Part shown: positions 37,395-47,348 of the stretch, piece after piece | Position numbering within the stretch: position 1 is the first letter of the stretch | How the letters are laid out: each line of letters begins with the position of its first letter | Assembly (NCBI GenBank): GCA_963803575.1 | Contig: CAWDMW010000002.1 | Span: forward strand, 930,001 to 994,000 | Direction of reading: 5' to 3' | Origin: CAWDMW01 sp963803575 | GTDB lineage: Bacteria; Pseudomonadota; Alphaproteobacteria; Rickettsiales; UBA998 | Length of the DNA stretch: 64,000 bases | The notes under the pieces: generated by a model | The model's database searches: none | What the model saw: the letters and a program-made list of their open reading frames with translations, nothing else | What the model was told of the DNA's origin: nothing | Made by a program: the position numbers and the translations under genes

Positions 37395-38800
37395 AGCAAT
37401 GGTTGTATGGAGTTGCTTTATTCTGTGGGTTGAACCACGCCGCAATAGCGCAAGATTCGTATCTTAGTGCGGATCAGGTGCTTTACAGCACCCGTACACA
37501 TTATCCGGCAATTGAAGCAGCACTCGCAACCAGGCAAGCTCGTCAGGGCGATTTGCAGGAAAAGCGTGGTGCATTTGATGCTAGCATAGAGCAGGAAATA
37601 TCCAAACGTTTCACCGGGTATTATGACGGACAATATGCGGATACACGTGTGGTGAAACCTCTACCATATTATAATAGTAAAGTGTATGGGGGTTATCGAA
37701 TATCTGACGGTATTTTCCCCATTTATGAAGATAAATCCGTAACCAACGAAGGAGGGGAATTGCTGTTAGGAGCAGAGCTTTCATTGCTTCGCGATAGTCT
37801 GATAGATGAAAGGCGTGTATCTGTTGCCAACGCGTTAATTGATGTGGAAATTGCCGATATAGATGTGTTGCTGACACGTATGCAAGTGCAATATACGGCA
37901 TTGCAAGCATATTGGTCGTGGGTGGCGGCTGGAATGCGTGTGGAAGTGATTGACTCCATTTTAGCCTTAACCAAAAAACGACAGGAGGGATTAGAGATAC
38001 GGCTATCTCGTGGTGACGTGGCTGAAATCTTTTTGACAGAGAACCTACAAAATATTGCCCGCCGTGAATCACAGGTGATTAAAGCACGCCGAGAATTGAA
38101 AGAAGCGGCTATTGCATTGTCATTATTTTCGCGTAACGATTCTGGTGAGCCTTCTGTTCCTGATACACAAGAATTGCCTAAGTATTTTCCTGATGCAGAT
38201 GCTGTGTATGATAAAGACGAAATTATGGCTGTCATTTCAGCGCATCCACAATTGCGAAAACTGCACCAGAAATTTTTGAAGCAGCAACAAGAATTAGCAT
38301 TAGGTGAAAATGCATTGCTTCCACAGCTGGATCTGGCTGTTGAGTTTTCAGATGATTACGGATCAGGTAGCTTCACGCGTGCAGAAGAAGAAACCATTGC
38401 GAGCTTACGCATCAGTATTCCGTTAGAGCAAAATGCCGCTAAGGGAAAAATACAGCGTGCAAAATCGCAAATGCGTCGCCTGAACCGTGAGATTACATTG
38501 CAAACTGATGAGTTACGCGCGCAATTACAGGAAGCATTGGTGGTATTAGACGCGGCTGCTGAAAATACAGTGATTACAAAACAGCAAATAACGTTTGCAC
38601 AGCGCATGGAAGAAGCTGAACGCTCACGCTTCGCTCAAGGGGACAGCGACTTTTTCCTAATTAACATACGTGAGGAAGCTCTTGCCGATGCGAAAACAAA
38701 CCACATTATTGCGCATCTGGAATATCAGCTTGCAAGAGCAGCCGTTGCCGTATTAACGATGGATCAAGCGTACTTACAATTAGCTGATTCGGGCAACTAA
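37391..38800 (+). CDS. TolC-family outer-membrane efflux protein
   Basis: 469 residues with a signal peptide (cleavage near AIA|QD, about 21) and two repeats of the long-helix/beta OEP fold (about 45-240 and 270-460). The repeats carry heptad-rich helices and the HPQLRKLHQKFLKQQQELALG block near 287. It completes the exporter trio: inner-membrane ABC, periplasmic adaptor, outer-membrane channel. Ends 22 bases from the convergent transaldolase gene. Confidence 0.9.
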   Translation: MKQWLYGVALFCGLNHAAIAQDSYLSADQVLYSTRTHYPAIEAALATRQARQGDLQEKRGAFDASIEQEISKRFTGYYDGQYADTRVVKPLPYYNSKVYGGYRISDGIFPIYEDKSVTNEGGELLLGAELSLLRDSLIDERRVSVANALIDVEIADIDVLLTRMQVQYTALQAYWSWVAAGMRVEVIDSILALTKKRQEGLEIRLSRGDVAEIFLTENLQNIARRESQVIKARRELKEAAIALSLFSRNDSGEPSVPDTQELPKYFPDADAVYDKDEIMAVISAHPQLRKLHQKFLKQQQELALGENALLPQLDLAVEFSDDYGSGSFTRAEEETIASLRISIPLEQNAAKGKIQRAKSQMRRLNREITLQTDELRAQLQEALVVLDAAAENTVITKQQITFAQRMEEAERSRFAQGDSDFFLINIREEALADAKTNHIIAHLEYQLARAAVAVLTMDQAYLQLADSGN

Positions 38801-38822
38801 TATTCAGCTATGGCATCAACGT

Positions 38823-39476
38823 TTAAGCAATCGTTTGCCCGGTATCTGCCCAATCTTTTGTGAAAATTTCTAAACCTTTATCCGTCAGTGGATGACTTAG
38901 CAACTGGTGCATCACCTTGTAAGGTAGTGTGGCAACATCTGCACCAAGCTTAGCCGACTCAACAACATGTGAAGGGCTGCGAATGGACGCAACCAGAATT
39001 TCTGTATCAAAGCTATAATTATCATAGATCGTGCATATGTCTTCAATCAAGCCTAGCCCATCTGTGCTAATGTCATCCAATCTGCCCACAAAAGGAGAGA
39101 TGAACGCGGCACCTGCTTTTGCTGCCAGTAACGCCTGAGCCGCCGAAAAGCATAATGTTACATTAACCATACGATCCTGATCCGAAAAATAGCGACATGC
39201 CTTTAAACCGTCCCATGTTAAAGGCACTTTAATCGCGATATTGTCTGCAATGTCTGCAAGTTTAGAACCCTCACGCTTCATACCTTCAAAATCTGTTGCA
39301 GCCACTTCGCCGCTGACAGGGCCTTCAGTAATAGCGCATATCTCTTTTAATACGTCAAAAATATTACGGCCAGATTTTTTGATGAGTGACGGGTTGGTTG
39401 TGACTCCATCAAGCAAGCCTGTTTCGTGCAGTTCCTGAATCTCACTAATATCAGCGGTATCAACAAAAAATTTCAT
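38823..39476 (-). CDS. tal: Transaldolase (short TalC/Fsa-like type)
   Basis: Pentose-phosphate enzyme that transfers a dihydroxyacetone unit between sugar phosphates. 217 residues, the short class: MKFFVDTADISEI start, DGVTTNPSLI near 25, and the Schiff-base Lys in NIAIKVPLTWDG near 85. The C-terminal ATLPYKVMHQLLSHPLTD block is present. It follows atpC by 12 bases on the same strand, so it is probably the last gene of the atp operon transcript. Confidence 0.93.
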   Translation of the reverse strand: MKFFVDTADISEIQELHETGLLDGVTTNPSLIKKSGRNIFDVLKEICAITEGPVSGEVAATDFEGMKREGSKLADIADNIAIKVPLTWDGLKACRYFSDQDRMVNVTLCFSAAQALLAAKAGAAFISPFVGRLDDISTDGLGLIEDICTIYDNYSFDTEILVASIRSPSHVVESAKLGADVATLPYKVMHQLLSHPLTDKGLEIFTKDWADTGQTIA

Positions 39477-39488
39477 AATAATGAGTCC

Positions 39489-39905
39489 TTATGAAGTAGG
39501 ATAAGAGAGTAATAACAACTTTGTTTCTTCTTCTGCAATCTGGCGCTCCAGTTTGGTGCGTTCCACATCACTTGTAGCGGCGGCCAAAGAATCCTGAAGA
39601 TCTTTAATAACCGCAGAAATATCATCCCGTTGCAATGCCTGACGTGAAATGAGAGATTCCGCTAAAATAGTGCATTTATTATTTAAGATATTGGCATAAC
39701 CAGCATTCACATAATAAACAAGAGGAGTCTCTTTATTAGAGGTAGGATAGACGGTAATAAACCCTGAACCCATCATAGAAATAAGAGCTGCATGATCTGC
39801 CATAACGCCAAATTCGCCCTCTTGACCTGGTATCGTCACCATCAGTATTTCATCTGAGAAATGCTGTTTTTCAGGGGTAATGAGATTTAGATGAAGTCCA
39901 TGCAT
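39489..39905 (-). CDS. atpC: ATP synthase F1 epsilon subunit
   Basis: 138 residues: N-terminal ten-strand barrel (LNLITPEKQHFSDEILMVTIPGQEGEFGVM) and a two-helix C-terminal tail (about 90-138) that can inhibit ATPase. Connects gamma to the c-ring rotor. Three bases after atpD, last of atpHAGDC. Confidence 0.95.
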   Translation of the reverse strand: MHGLHLNLITPEKQHFSDEILMVTIPGQEGEFGVMADHAALISMMGSGFITVYPTSNKETPLVYYVNAGYANILNNKCTILAESLISRQALQRDDISAVIKDLQDSLAAATSDVERTKLERQIAEEETKLLLLSYPTS

Positions 39906-39908
39906 CGC

Positions 39909-41342
39909 TTAAGCAGCCTCAACAGCCATTTTTTGAGCTTTTTCTTTTGCTTCTTCCAAACTACCTACCATATAGAACGCAGATTCCGGCAAATCATCCA
40001 TCTCACCCGCTACAATAGATTTAAATCCTGCAATCGTATCTTTCAGCGACACTAATTTCCCCGGAGCACCTGTGAAAATTTCTGCCACATGGAAAGGCTG
40101 GGATAAGAAACGCTGAATTTTTCGAGCGCGTGATACCGTTAGTTTATCTTGCTCTGATAACTCATCCATTCCTAAGATAGCAATAATATCCTGTAGAGAT
40201 TTATAGGTCTGCAATATCTGTTGTACGTTACGAGCGACTTCATAATGCTCGTCTCCAATAATGCGCGGATCAAGAATACGCGACGTCGAATCCAGCGGGT
40301 CAACAGCCGGGTAAATACCCAATTCTGCAATCTGTCTTGATAATACAGTTGTTGCATCCAAATGAGCAAATGTGGTGGCAGGCGCAGGATCGGTCAAATC
40401 ATCCGCAGGAACGTAGACAGCCTGAATGGAAGTAATAGACCCTTTATTCGTCGAAGTAATACGCTCTTGCAATGCTGCCATATCGGTTGATAATGTTGGT
40501 TGATAACCTACTGCCGATGGGATGCGTCCAAGTAGTGCGGATACTTCTGCACCGGCTTGCGTAAAGCGAAATACGTTATCCATAAAGAATAACACGTCCT
40601 GATTTTCCTCATCACGGAAATACTCAGCCATTGTCAAACCTGTCAGGCCTACACGCGCACGCGCTCCCGGAGGCTCATTCATTTGACCATAGACAAGCGC
40701 TACCTTAGATTGACTCATATCATCCAGATTAATCACGTTAGACTCAATCATCTCGTGATAAAGATCATTTCCTTCACGTGTACGCTCACCTACCCCTGCA
40801 AACACAGACACACCGCCATGTGCTTTAGCGATATTGTTAATGAGTTCCATAATAAGAACCGTCTTTCCAACACCTGCTCCGCCAAACAAGCCAATCTTTC
40901 CACCTTTCACGTAAGGTGCAAGCAAATCAATGACTTTAATACCTGTTTCTAAAATCTCAGCTTCGGTAGATTGTTCCACAAATTCCGGAGCGCTGGCATG
41001 AATTGGCGCTGTTTTCTTCGCTTTGCACGGCCCGCGTTCATCAATTTCTTTCCCAATCACGTTAAAGATACGCCCAAGCGTCTCGGCACCTACAGGCACG
41101 GAAATGGGCGAACCTGTATCAGTTACTTTTGCACCTCGTGTCAATCCATCAGTGGATTCCATTGCAATAGTACGCACGACACCGTCACCCAGATGTTGTG
41201 ATACTTCCAAAATAAGTTTACGACCTTCGACTTCTGTCTCAAGTGCATTCAGGATAAGAGGTAATTCCCCGACAAACGTTACGTCTACTACAGCAGATAT
41301 AACCTGTGTAACAATTCCTTCAGATGATGATGTGGATGGCAT
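39909..41342 (-). CDS. atpD: ATP synthase F1 beta subunit
   Basis: Catalytic subunit for ATP synthesis. 477 residues with Walker A GGAGVGKT near 160, GERTREGNDLYHEM near 190, PSAVGYQPTLSTDMA near 275 and the DELSEQDKLTVSRARKIQRFLSQPF block. Full length and intact, in contrast to atpA. Encoded between atpG and atpC. Confidence 0.97.
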   Translation of the reverse strand: MPSTSSSEGIVTQVISAVVDVTFVGELPLILNALETEVEGRKLILEVSQHLGDGVVRTIAMESTDGLTRGAKVTDTGSPISVPVGAETLGRIFNVIGKEIDERGPCKAKKTAPIHASAPEFVEQSTEAEILETGIKVIDLLAPYVKGGKIGLFGGAGVGKTVLIMELINNIAKAHGGVSVFAGVGERTREGNDLYHEMIESNVINLDDMSQSKVALVYGQMNEPPGARARVGLTGLTMAEYFRDEENQDVLFFMDNVFRFTQAGAEVSALLGRIPSAVGYQPTLSTDMAALQERITSTNKGSITSIQAVYVPADDLTDPAPATTFAHLDATTVLSRQIAELGIYPAVDPLDSTSRILDPRIIGDEHYEVARNVQQILQTYKSLQDIIAILGMDELSEQDKLTVSRARKIQRFLSQPFHVAEIFTGAPGKLVSLKDTIAGFKSIVAGEMDDLPESAFYMVGSLEEAKEKAQKMAVEAA

Positions 41343-41415
41343 AAGTTTACGTCTCTTTATATTATACGTTTTATGGTTAAGGTGTAGCGAATTTTCATCA
41401 AAGCGTCAAAACATT

Positions 41416-42306
41416 TTATAATGCTTCAGCGCCAGAGATAATTTCGATAAGCTCTTTTGTGATGGCAGCCTGACGCGTACGATTATATTGTAATGTAAGG
41501 GATTTCATCATATCACCCGCATTGCGTGTGGCATTATCCATGGCTGTCATACGTGCGCCCTGTTCACTCGCAGCATTTTCCAGCATTGCTTTATAGACTT
41601 GCACTGAAAGGTTACGTGGCACCATATCTTGCAAAATTTCAGCTTTATCAGGTTCAAACTCATACACCGCGTTATGATTATCACCCAGCATTTCTTCTAA
41701 AGGGTCATTAGGTACAAGCATTGGCATGAGCTGTTGCGTGGTGACAATTTGTGAGATGGCAGATTTGAAGTGATTATAGATAATGTGGCAAACGTCAATG
41801 TCGTACTCTTTTATGAGCTGCTGAATTGTTTCTGACACATGTTGCGCGTGAGAAAAGTCAGGGCGAGTTTTATATAGTTCTTGCATATGCTCGACAATAT
41901 TATGCTCACAAACGCTATGAAGCTGCTCATATCCTTTCTTACCAAGACAAAAGACAAACACCTCTTTATTCTGCGATTTCATGCGCGATATGACAGTCTT
42001 TGCTTCTTTCACGATAGACGAGTTAAAGCCACCACATAAACCACGATCAGCTGTCGCGACAATAATCAGATGACGCTGTTGCTGTCCTGTACCAGACAGT
42101 AAGGGGGGAAGTGCCGTGTCATTGTCAAGGGTTGACGTCACAGAGCGCAGCATGATTTCCAGTGATTCTGCGTAAGGGCGGGATGCTTCGGCCTGTTCTT
42201 TCGCACGCCGTAGCTTCGCCGCAGCCACCATCTTCATGGCTTTGGTAATCTTTTGCGTATTTTTTACGCTACCAATGCGTATTTTTAAATCCTTTAACGA
42301 GGGCAT
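41416..42306 (-). CDS. atpG: ATP synthase F1 gamma subunit
   Basis: Rotor shaft of F1. 296 residues: N-terminal MPSLKDLKIRIGSVKNTQKITKAMKMVAAAKLR helix, VATADRGLCGGFNSS near 80, and the C-terminal coiled-coil helix LQYNRTRQAAITKELIEIISGAEAL. Begins two bases after the atpA stop. Confidence 0.96.
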   Translation of the reverse strand: MPSLKDLKIRIGSVKNTQKITKAMKMVAAAKLRRAKEQAEASRPYAESLEIMLRSVTSTLDNDTALPPLLSGTGQQQRHLIIVATADRGLCGGFNSSIVKEAKTVISRMKSQNKEVFVFCLGKKGYEQLHSVCEHNIVEHMQELYKTRPDFSHAQHVSETIQQLIKEYDIDVCHIIYNHFKSAISQIVTTQQLMPMLVPNDPLEEMLGDNHNAVYEFEPDKAEILQDMVPRNLSVQVYKAMLENAASEQGARMTAMDNATRNAGDMMKSLTLQYNRTRQAAITKELIEIISGAEAL

Positions 42307-42308
42307 GT

Positions 42309-43837
42309 TTAAGCTATCTTTTTGAGTGTATCTTCAATAACGGACTTAATATCTTCTTCAAGATCGTCATCAAGCTTTTTCTGTTCGCGGATAGACGACA
42401 AAATATTGCTATGTGTAGTACGCAAATTACGCAGCAACGTGCTTTCAAACGTTCCTACCTGTGCAATATCTAATGTATCCAGATATCCTCTCACACCAGC
42501 GTAAATAACGCAGACCTGCTCTTCAACCTGCAACGGTGAATATTGTGGTTGCTTCAATAATTCCGTTAGGCGACTACCACGTGCCAGTAACTTTTGAGTA
42601 GATGCATCCAGATCAGAACCAAACTGGGCGAAAGCTTCCATTTCGCGGAACTGTGCCAGCTCAAGCTTAATGCTGCCTGCTACCTGCTTCATGGCTTTAA
42701 TCTGTGCGGCTGAACCAACACGGCTAACAGATAACCCAACATTCACTGCGGGGCGCACGCCTTTATAGAATAATTCTGTTTCTAAAAATATTTGTCCATC
42801 AGTAATAGAGATAACGTTTGTCGGAATATAAGCGGATACATCACCTGCTTGTGTTTCAATAACGGGCAGGGCGGTTAGTGAGCCGGCACCGCGCTCATCA
42901 GACATTTTTGCAGCACGTTCCAGCAGGCGTGAGTGAATAAAGAAGACATCACCTGGATATGCCTCACGTCCTGGAGGACGACGGAGCAGCAAAGACATTT
43001 GACGATACGCTACAGCCTGCTTTGATAGATCATCATAGACGATAGTCGCGTGCATTCCATTATCGCGGAAATACTCACCCATTGCACAGCCGGTATATGG
43101 TGCTAAAAACTGCAATGGTGCAGGGTCAGACGCTGTTGCTGCAACTACAACTGTGTATTCCAGCGCACCAGTCTCTTCCAGCTGCGCACTACCTGTGCCA
43201 CCGTTGAACGCTTTTGCCCAATCGCCACATATATGCAGAACATCTTTTCAGCATCATTAGTCGCTGCATCATTGACTTGCTTCTGATTTAAGATCGTATC
43301 AATAGCAATTGCTGTTTTACCTGTTTGGCGATCACCAATAATCAGCTCACGTTGTCCACGTCCAATGGGGATCAGTGCATCAATCGACTTAATACCTGTT
43401 TGCAACGGCTCATGTACTGATTTACGATCAATAATGCCCGGCGCTTTTGATTCAACACGCGCGTGGGAGGCGTTCAGCGCACCTTTACCATCAATCGGGT
43501 TGCCCAGCGCATCAACAACGCGACCAAGTAACTCTTTGCCAACCGGCACATTAACAATGCTATCAGTACGTTTGACAGTTTCACCTTCACGAACTTTTCG
43601 GTCATCACCAAATAGCACGACACCAACACTATCTTGATTCAGGTTCAGTGCCATACCTGTAACACCGCTGTCAAATTCAACCATTTCTCCTGCTTTGACA
43701 TTATCAAGCCCATAAATGGTCGCCACACCATCACTGACAGAAATAACCTCACCAATTTCTGAGAGGTTTGCCTGATTACCAAGCCCCGTAATTTGTTGCT
43801 TTAAAATCTTTGATATTTCTGCTGGCTCAATATCCAT
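42309..43837 (-). CDS. atpA: ATP synthase F1 alpha subunit, interrupted by a one-base frameshift
   Basis: The region covers 1529 bases; one added base gives exactly 510 codons, the normal AtpA length. From ATG 43837 (GAGGA six bases upstream) the frame is typical through GDRQTGKTAIAI (Walker A) and YVAIGQKRSTVAQVV, then meets a stop at 43145 after an off-family tail. In the next frame the family sequence resumes (LEETGALEYTVVVAATASDPAPLQFLAPYTG) and runs normally to the TAA at 42309. Restoring one A on the coding strand near 43183 (CGCAGCTG read as CGCAAGCTG) joins the two parts. Either a sequencing/assembly error in an essential gene or a real lesion; the former is more likely. Confidence 0.9.
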
Positions 43838-43879
43838 GATGTCCTCTTTTTTAACTATTCGCTATCGTAAATTAGTGAG

Positions 43880-44452
43880 TTATAATGTTTGTATGGTTTC
43901 GTAAAGTTTTTTCTGTGCCTGCGCCAGTTTCCCTTTAACAGAGGCATCCAACTCATATGATCCATATCGTATCTTCACACCGCCAATGAGTCGTTTATCA
44001 ATGATGGCTGTTGCTGATACGGGCTTTGATAAAGCGTTGCTCATTGCTTCGGTCAACGCATTTTTGTCTTTAAGCCCTAGTTTCTTCGCCGTAATAATCG
44101 TGACAGCTTCTTCGCCTTTTTCACGTTGAATGATATGTTGCATTTGCTCATACATTGAAGGGAGTAGAGAGAGACGGTGGTTTTCAGTCGCCACATGCAG
44201 GAAAGAGGTGATAATGCTGTGTAGCCCAATATGCTGCGCTATTGCGTCGATAGCATGATGCTTTTGCGCTTCTTTAATCAGAGGGCTTTCACAAAGCGTA
44301 TGAAATTCGTCAGAGTCGCTATGCAGTGACACTAAAGCCTGCAATTGCTCTTCAATCAGGTTGAGCGCAACGTCTGCTTGCTGAGCGCTATCGTAAAGTG
44401 CCCGAGCGTAGCGCTTCGCAATGCGTATATGCGTGATATGTGACGTTCCCAT
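43880..44452 (-). CDS. atpH: ATP synthase F1 delta subunit
   Basis: 190-residue stator subunit that ties F1 to the b subunits. N-terminal helical domain with IAKRYARALYDSA near 12 and a C-terminal RLIGGVKIRYGSYELDASVKGKL block near 155. First gene of the F1-only operon atpHAGDC, which in alphaproteobacteria is separate from the F0 genes. The 110-base gap upstream to alaS shows no clear promoter. Confidence 0.94.
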   Translation of the reverse strand: MGTSHITHIRIAKRYARALYDSAQQADVALNLIEEQLQALVSLHSDSDEFHTLCESPLIKEAQKHHAIDAIAQHIGLHSIITSFLHVATENHRLSLLPSMYEQMQHIIQREKGEEAVTIITAKKLGLKDKNALTEAMSNALSKPVSATAIIDKRLIGGVKIRYGSYELDASVKGKLAQAQKKLYETIQTL

Positions 44453-44562
44453 AAAGCCGTGTAATGTAAGTGGTACAATGCCGTTAACAGTGCTGCATCA
44501 TCTGATGCGGCTGGAATGTAACGAAACTCATGATGCTTCGCAAGTGCTTTCTCTGTCTCTGG

Positions 44563-47229
44563 CTAGATTTTCTTAATGTTCTGTGCCATCAGTGCAGCAA
44601 TTGCGCGTAAAGCCTGAGGTGCTTCTTCTCCATTTGCACCACCACCTTGCGCAAGTTCAGGGCGACCACCGCCTCCTTTGCCTCCCATCGCCGAAACAGC
44701 GGCTTTCACATAGTCAGCAGCGTGATGTGCATCCAGCAAATCCGGCGTCAAACCAACGATGATCGCGCCTTTACCATCCACAGTGCTTGCAATAGCAGCG
44801 ATTGTACGGGTGCCGTCTTTTAGTGCAGATAACGCAAGCGGTCTGAGTTCTTTTGCGGGCAAATCATGCACATGGCGACTGACAAAGGTGATGTCACCAA
44901 TCTGTTCTTCGCTCGCAGCACTGCTTTCGCTTCCAAGCGCTAGCTGCTTTTTGGCTTCAAGTAGTTGCTTTTGAAGCGTTTTACGTTCCTGCATTAACTG
45001 ATCTAGCCGTGCAGGTACGTCATCCATGGTGGATGTCAGGCTGGTAGCACACATTTTTAAAGCGTGTTCTGCGCGGTAAAAATGTTCGTAAGCCTGTTCA
45101 CGTGTAACAGCTTCAATGCGACGTACACCTGAAGCAATGGCACTCTCGGACACAATATGAAACAGCGCAATATCACCGCTTTGCGCTACGTGCGTACCAC
45201 CGCATAATTCCATGGAATAATGTGTATTATCTTCCAGCCCTATCGTTAATACGCGCACTTGCGCATCATATTTCTCACCAAACAAGGCCATCGCACCTGC
45301 TTCAATTGCGTCATCTGCAGACATAAGCTGCGTTGTGACAGGCGTATTGTTCCATATCAGACGATTCACAATATGCTCTACTCTCTGTAATTCATCTGGC
45401 GTTACAGATTGCGTATGGCTAAAGTCAAATCGCAGCCGATCCGGTGTGACAAGCGAGCCTTTTTGCGTCACATGATCTCCCAGCAATTTTCGCAGTGCCG
45501 CATGAAGTAAGTGAGTGGCGGAATGGTTGGCACGTATCGCCTGACGACGAGCGTCATCAATGGATAATGTTACATTATCTCCTACCCGCAATGCTCCTTC
45601 ATGCAAGGTGATGTGGTGTACGTGCATACCTGCAACGGGCGCTTTGGTATCCGTCACGCTGGCAATATCCGCACCGTCCACCAAGATGTTCCCAGTGTCA
45701 CCCACCTGCCCACCAGATTCTGCATAGAACGGCGTTTGATTACATAGTATATGTGCTTCCATGCCTGCTGTCGCTTCCTGCACTTCTTTGCCGTCTATGA
45801 CAATGCTGGTAATGATTGCCGTCGTTTGTGTTTGTGTGTGGCCTGTAAATTCCGTGTTTCCATGCATATCATGCAATGCTAGCCATACATCATCTGTTCC
45901 TGTGGCACCTGAGCCTTTCCACGCAGCCCGTGCGCGTTGCTTTTGCTCTGCCATGCAGGCGTCAAAGCCGTCAATATCTACGATGATCCCACGACTGCGG
46001 ACAATATCTTGCGTTAAGTCTAGCGGAAACCCGTATGTGTCATACAGCTTAAACGCAATCTCTCCGGCCAGTACAGCATCATCAGGCAGTTCTTCCAGTG
46101 CTTCTTCCAGCAGTGACAGCCCGCGCTCCAATGTTTCGCGAAAGCGTGTTTCTTCCTGCCTTAAAGTAGTCTGAATCAACGCTTCGGCGCGTACCAGTTC
46201 AGGGTAGGCATTGCCCATCAACCGTATGATTTCGGCAGCTACCTCATGCATCACGGGTTGCGTTGCCCCCAGCATATGCACATGCCGCATCGCGCGGCGC
46301 ATGATACGTCGCAGCACGTAACCACGCCCTTCATTGGAAGGCAATACACCATCCGCCATTAGAAAAGCGCAGGAACGGGCATGATCGGCAATCACTTTAT
46401 ACGATGCATAGGTGTCTTGTGTACGCGCTTTCTTAGTAATGCGTTCAATGGCTATAATAATGTTTTGAAACAGATCCGTTTCATAATTATCATGCACGCC
46501 CTGCATCAGTGCGGCCATACGCTCCAGCCCCATACCCGTATCCACGCAAGGGGAAGGCAGTGGCACGCGGGTGCCGTCACCTAGCTGTTCATATTGCATA
46601 AACACCAGATTCCATATCTCAATATAACGATCCCCAAACAGGTCTTGCCCGTCATTATCTAGCACCCATGTGCCTTCCGCGGCATCAACGCCATGATCGT
46701 AAAATATCTCTGAGCAAGGGCCACAAGGCCCCGTATCACCCATCGACCAGAAATTGTCAGATGTCGGAATCCGTAAGATTTTCTCTTCCGCTAAACCGGA
46801 AATCTCTTTCCATAAGTTATATGCTTCATCATCCGTGTGATATACTGTCACATAGAGTTTCTCTGCCGGAATGCGTAACTCCTGCGTCAGGAACGTCCAG
46901 GCATAATGAATGGCGTCACGTTTGAAATAATCACCAAACGAAAAGTTCCCCATCATTTCAAAAAAGGTATGATGCCGAGCCGTATATCCTACATTATCCA
47001 GATCATTATGCTTGCCCCCCGCACGCACACATTTCTGTGACGAAGTAGCGCGTGGAGGTGAGGGCGGTGCTTCCTTACCAGTAAAGATGTGCTTAAACGG
47101 CACCATCCCTGCATTGGTAAACATAAGTGTTGGGTCATTATGCGGCACCAGCGCGGCAGAAGGCACAACACCATGTCCGTGTTGTTCAAAGTAAGATAAA
47201 AAACGTGCGCGTAGCGTTTCCAGATTCAT
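44563..47229 (-). CDS. alaS: Alanyl-tRNA synthetase
   Basis: Charges tRNA-Ala. 888 residues from ATG 47229 (MNLETLRARFLSYFEQHGH), close to the usual 875-890; a start 24 codons further up adds a nonconserved stretch. Order: class II catalytic core (FTNAGMVPFKHIFTG, RATSSQKCVRAGGKHNDL, GPCGPCSEI), tRNA-recognition domain, editing domain with zinc-binding HSATHLLHAALR near 570 and CGGTH near 672, and the C-Ala domain with the GGKGGGGRPELAQGGG glycine-rich block. Downstream of recA on the same strand, a conserved neighbour pair. Confidence 0.97.
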   Translation of the reverse strand: MNLETLRARFLSYFEQHGHGVVPSAALVPHNDPTLMFTNAGMVPFKHIFTGKEAPPSPPRATSSQKCVRAGGKHNDLDNVGYTARHHTFFEMMGNFSFGDYFKRDAIHYAWTFLTQELRIPAEKLYVTVYHTDDEAYNLWKEISGLAEEKILRIPTSDNFWSMGDTGPCGPCSEIFYDHGVDAAEGTWVLDNDGQDLFGDRYIEIWNLVFMQYEQLGDGTRVPLPSPCVDTGMGLERMAALMQGVHDNYETDLFQNIIIAIERITKKARTQDTYASYKVIADHARSCAFLMADGVLPSNEGRGYVLRRIMRRAMRHVHMLGATQPVMHEVAAEIIRLMGNAYPELVRAEALIQTTLRQEETRFRETLERGLSLLEEALEELPDDAVLAGEIAFKLYDTYGFPLDLTQDIVRSRGIIVDIDGFDACMAEQKQRARAAWKGSGATGTDDVWLALHDMHGNTEFTGHTQTQTTAIITSIVIDGKEVQEATAGMEAHILCNQTPFYAESGGQVGDTGNILVDGADIASVTDTKAPVAGMHVHHITLHEGALRVGDNVTLSIDDARRQAIRANHSATHLLHAALRKLLGDHVTQKGSLVTPDRLRFDFSHTQSVTPDELQRVEHIVNRLIWNNTPVTTQLMSADDAIEAGAMALFGEKYDAQVRVLTIGLEDNTHYSMELCGGTHVAQSGDIALFHIVSESAIASGVRRIEAVTREQAYEHFYRAEHALKMCATSLTSTMDDVPARLDQLMQERKTLQKQLLEAKKQLALGSESSAASEEQIGDITFVSRHVHDLPAKELRPLALSALKDGTRTIAAIASTVDGKGAIIVGLTPDLLDAHHAADYVKAAVSAMGGKGGGGRPELAQGGGANGEEAPQALRAIAALMAQNIKKI

Positions 47230-47348
47230 TATTGGGTGCCGATAAGGATATATATTAAGAATAGTACGTGATTCATAACATGAAGCACGTATCTCCTTCA
47301 ATTATTATCTATGTGCACAGCGTTTCCCTCATGTGTAAGTCGCTACAC

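Noticed and set aside
44453..44562. Codon-like stretch between alaS and atpH
   Set aside because: About 35 codons without a stop can be read on the minus strand after the alaS stop, but there is no start codon, no RBS and no recognised family; probably chance.
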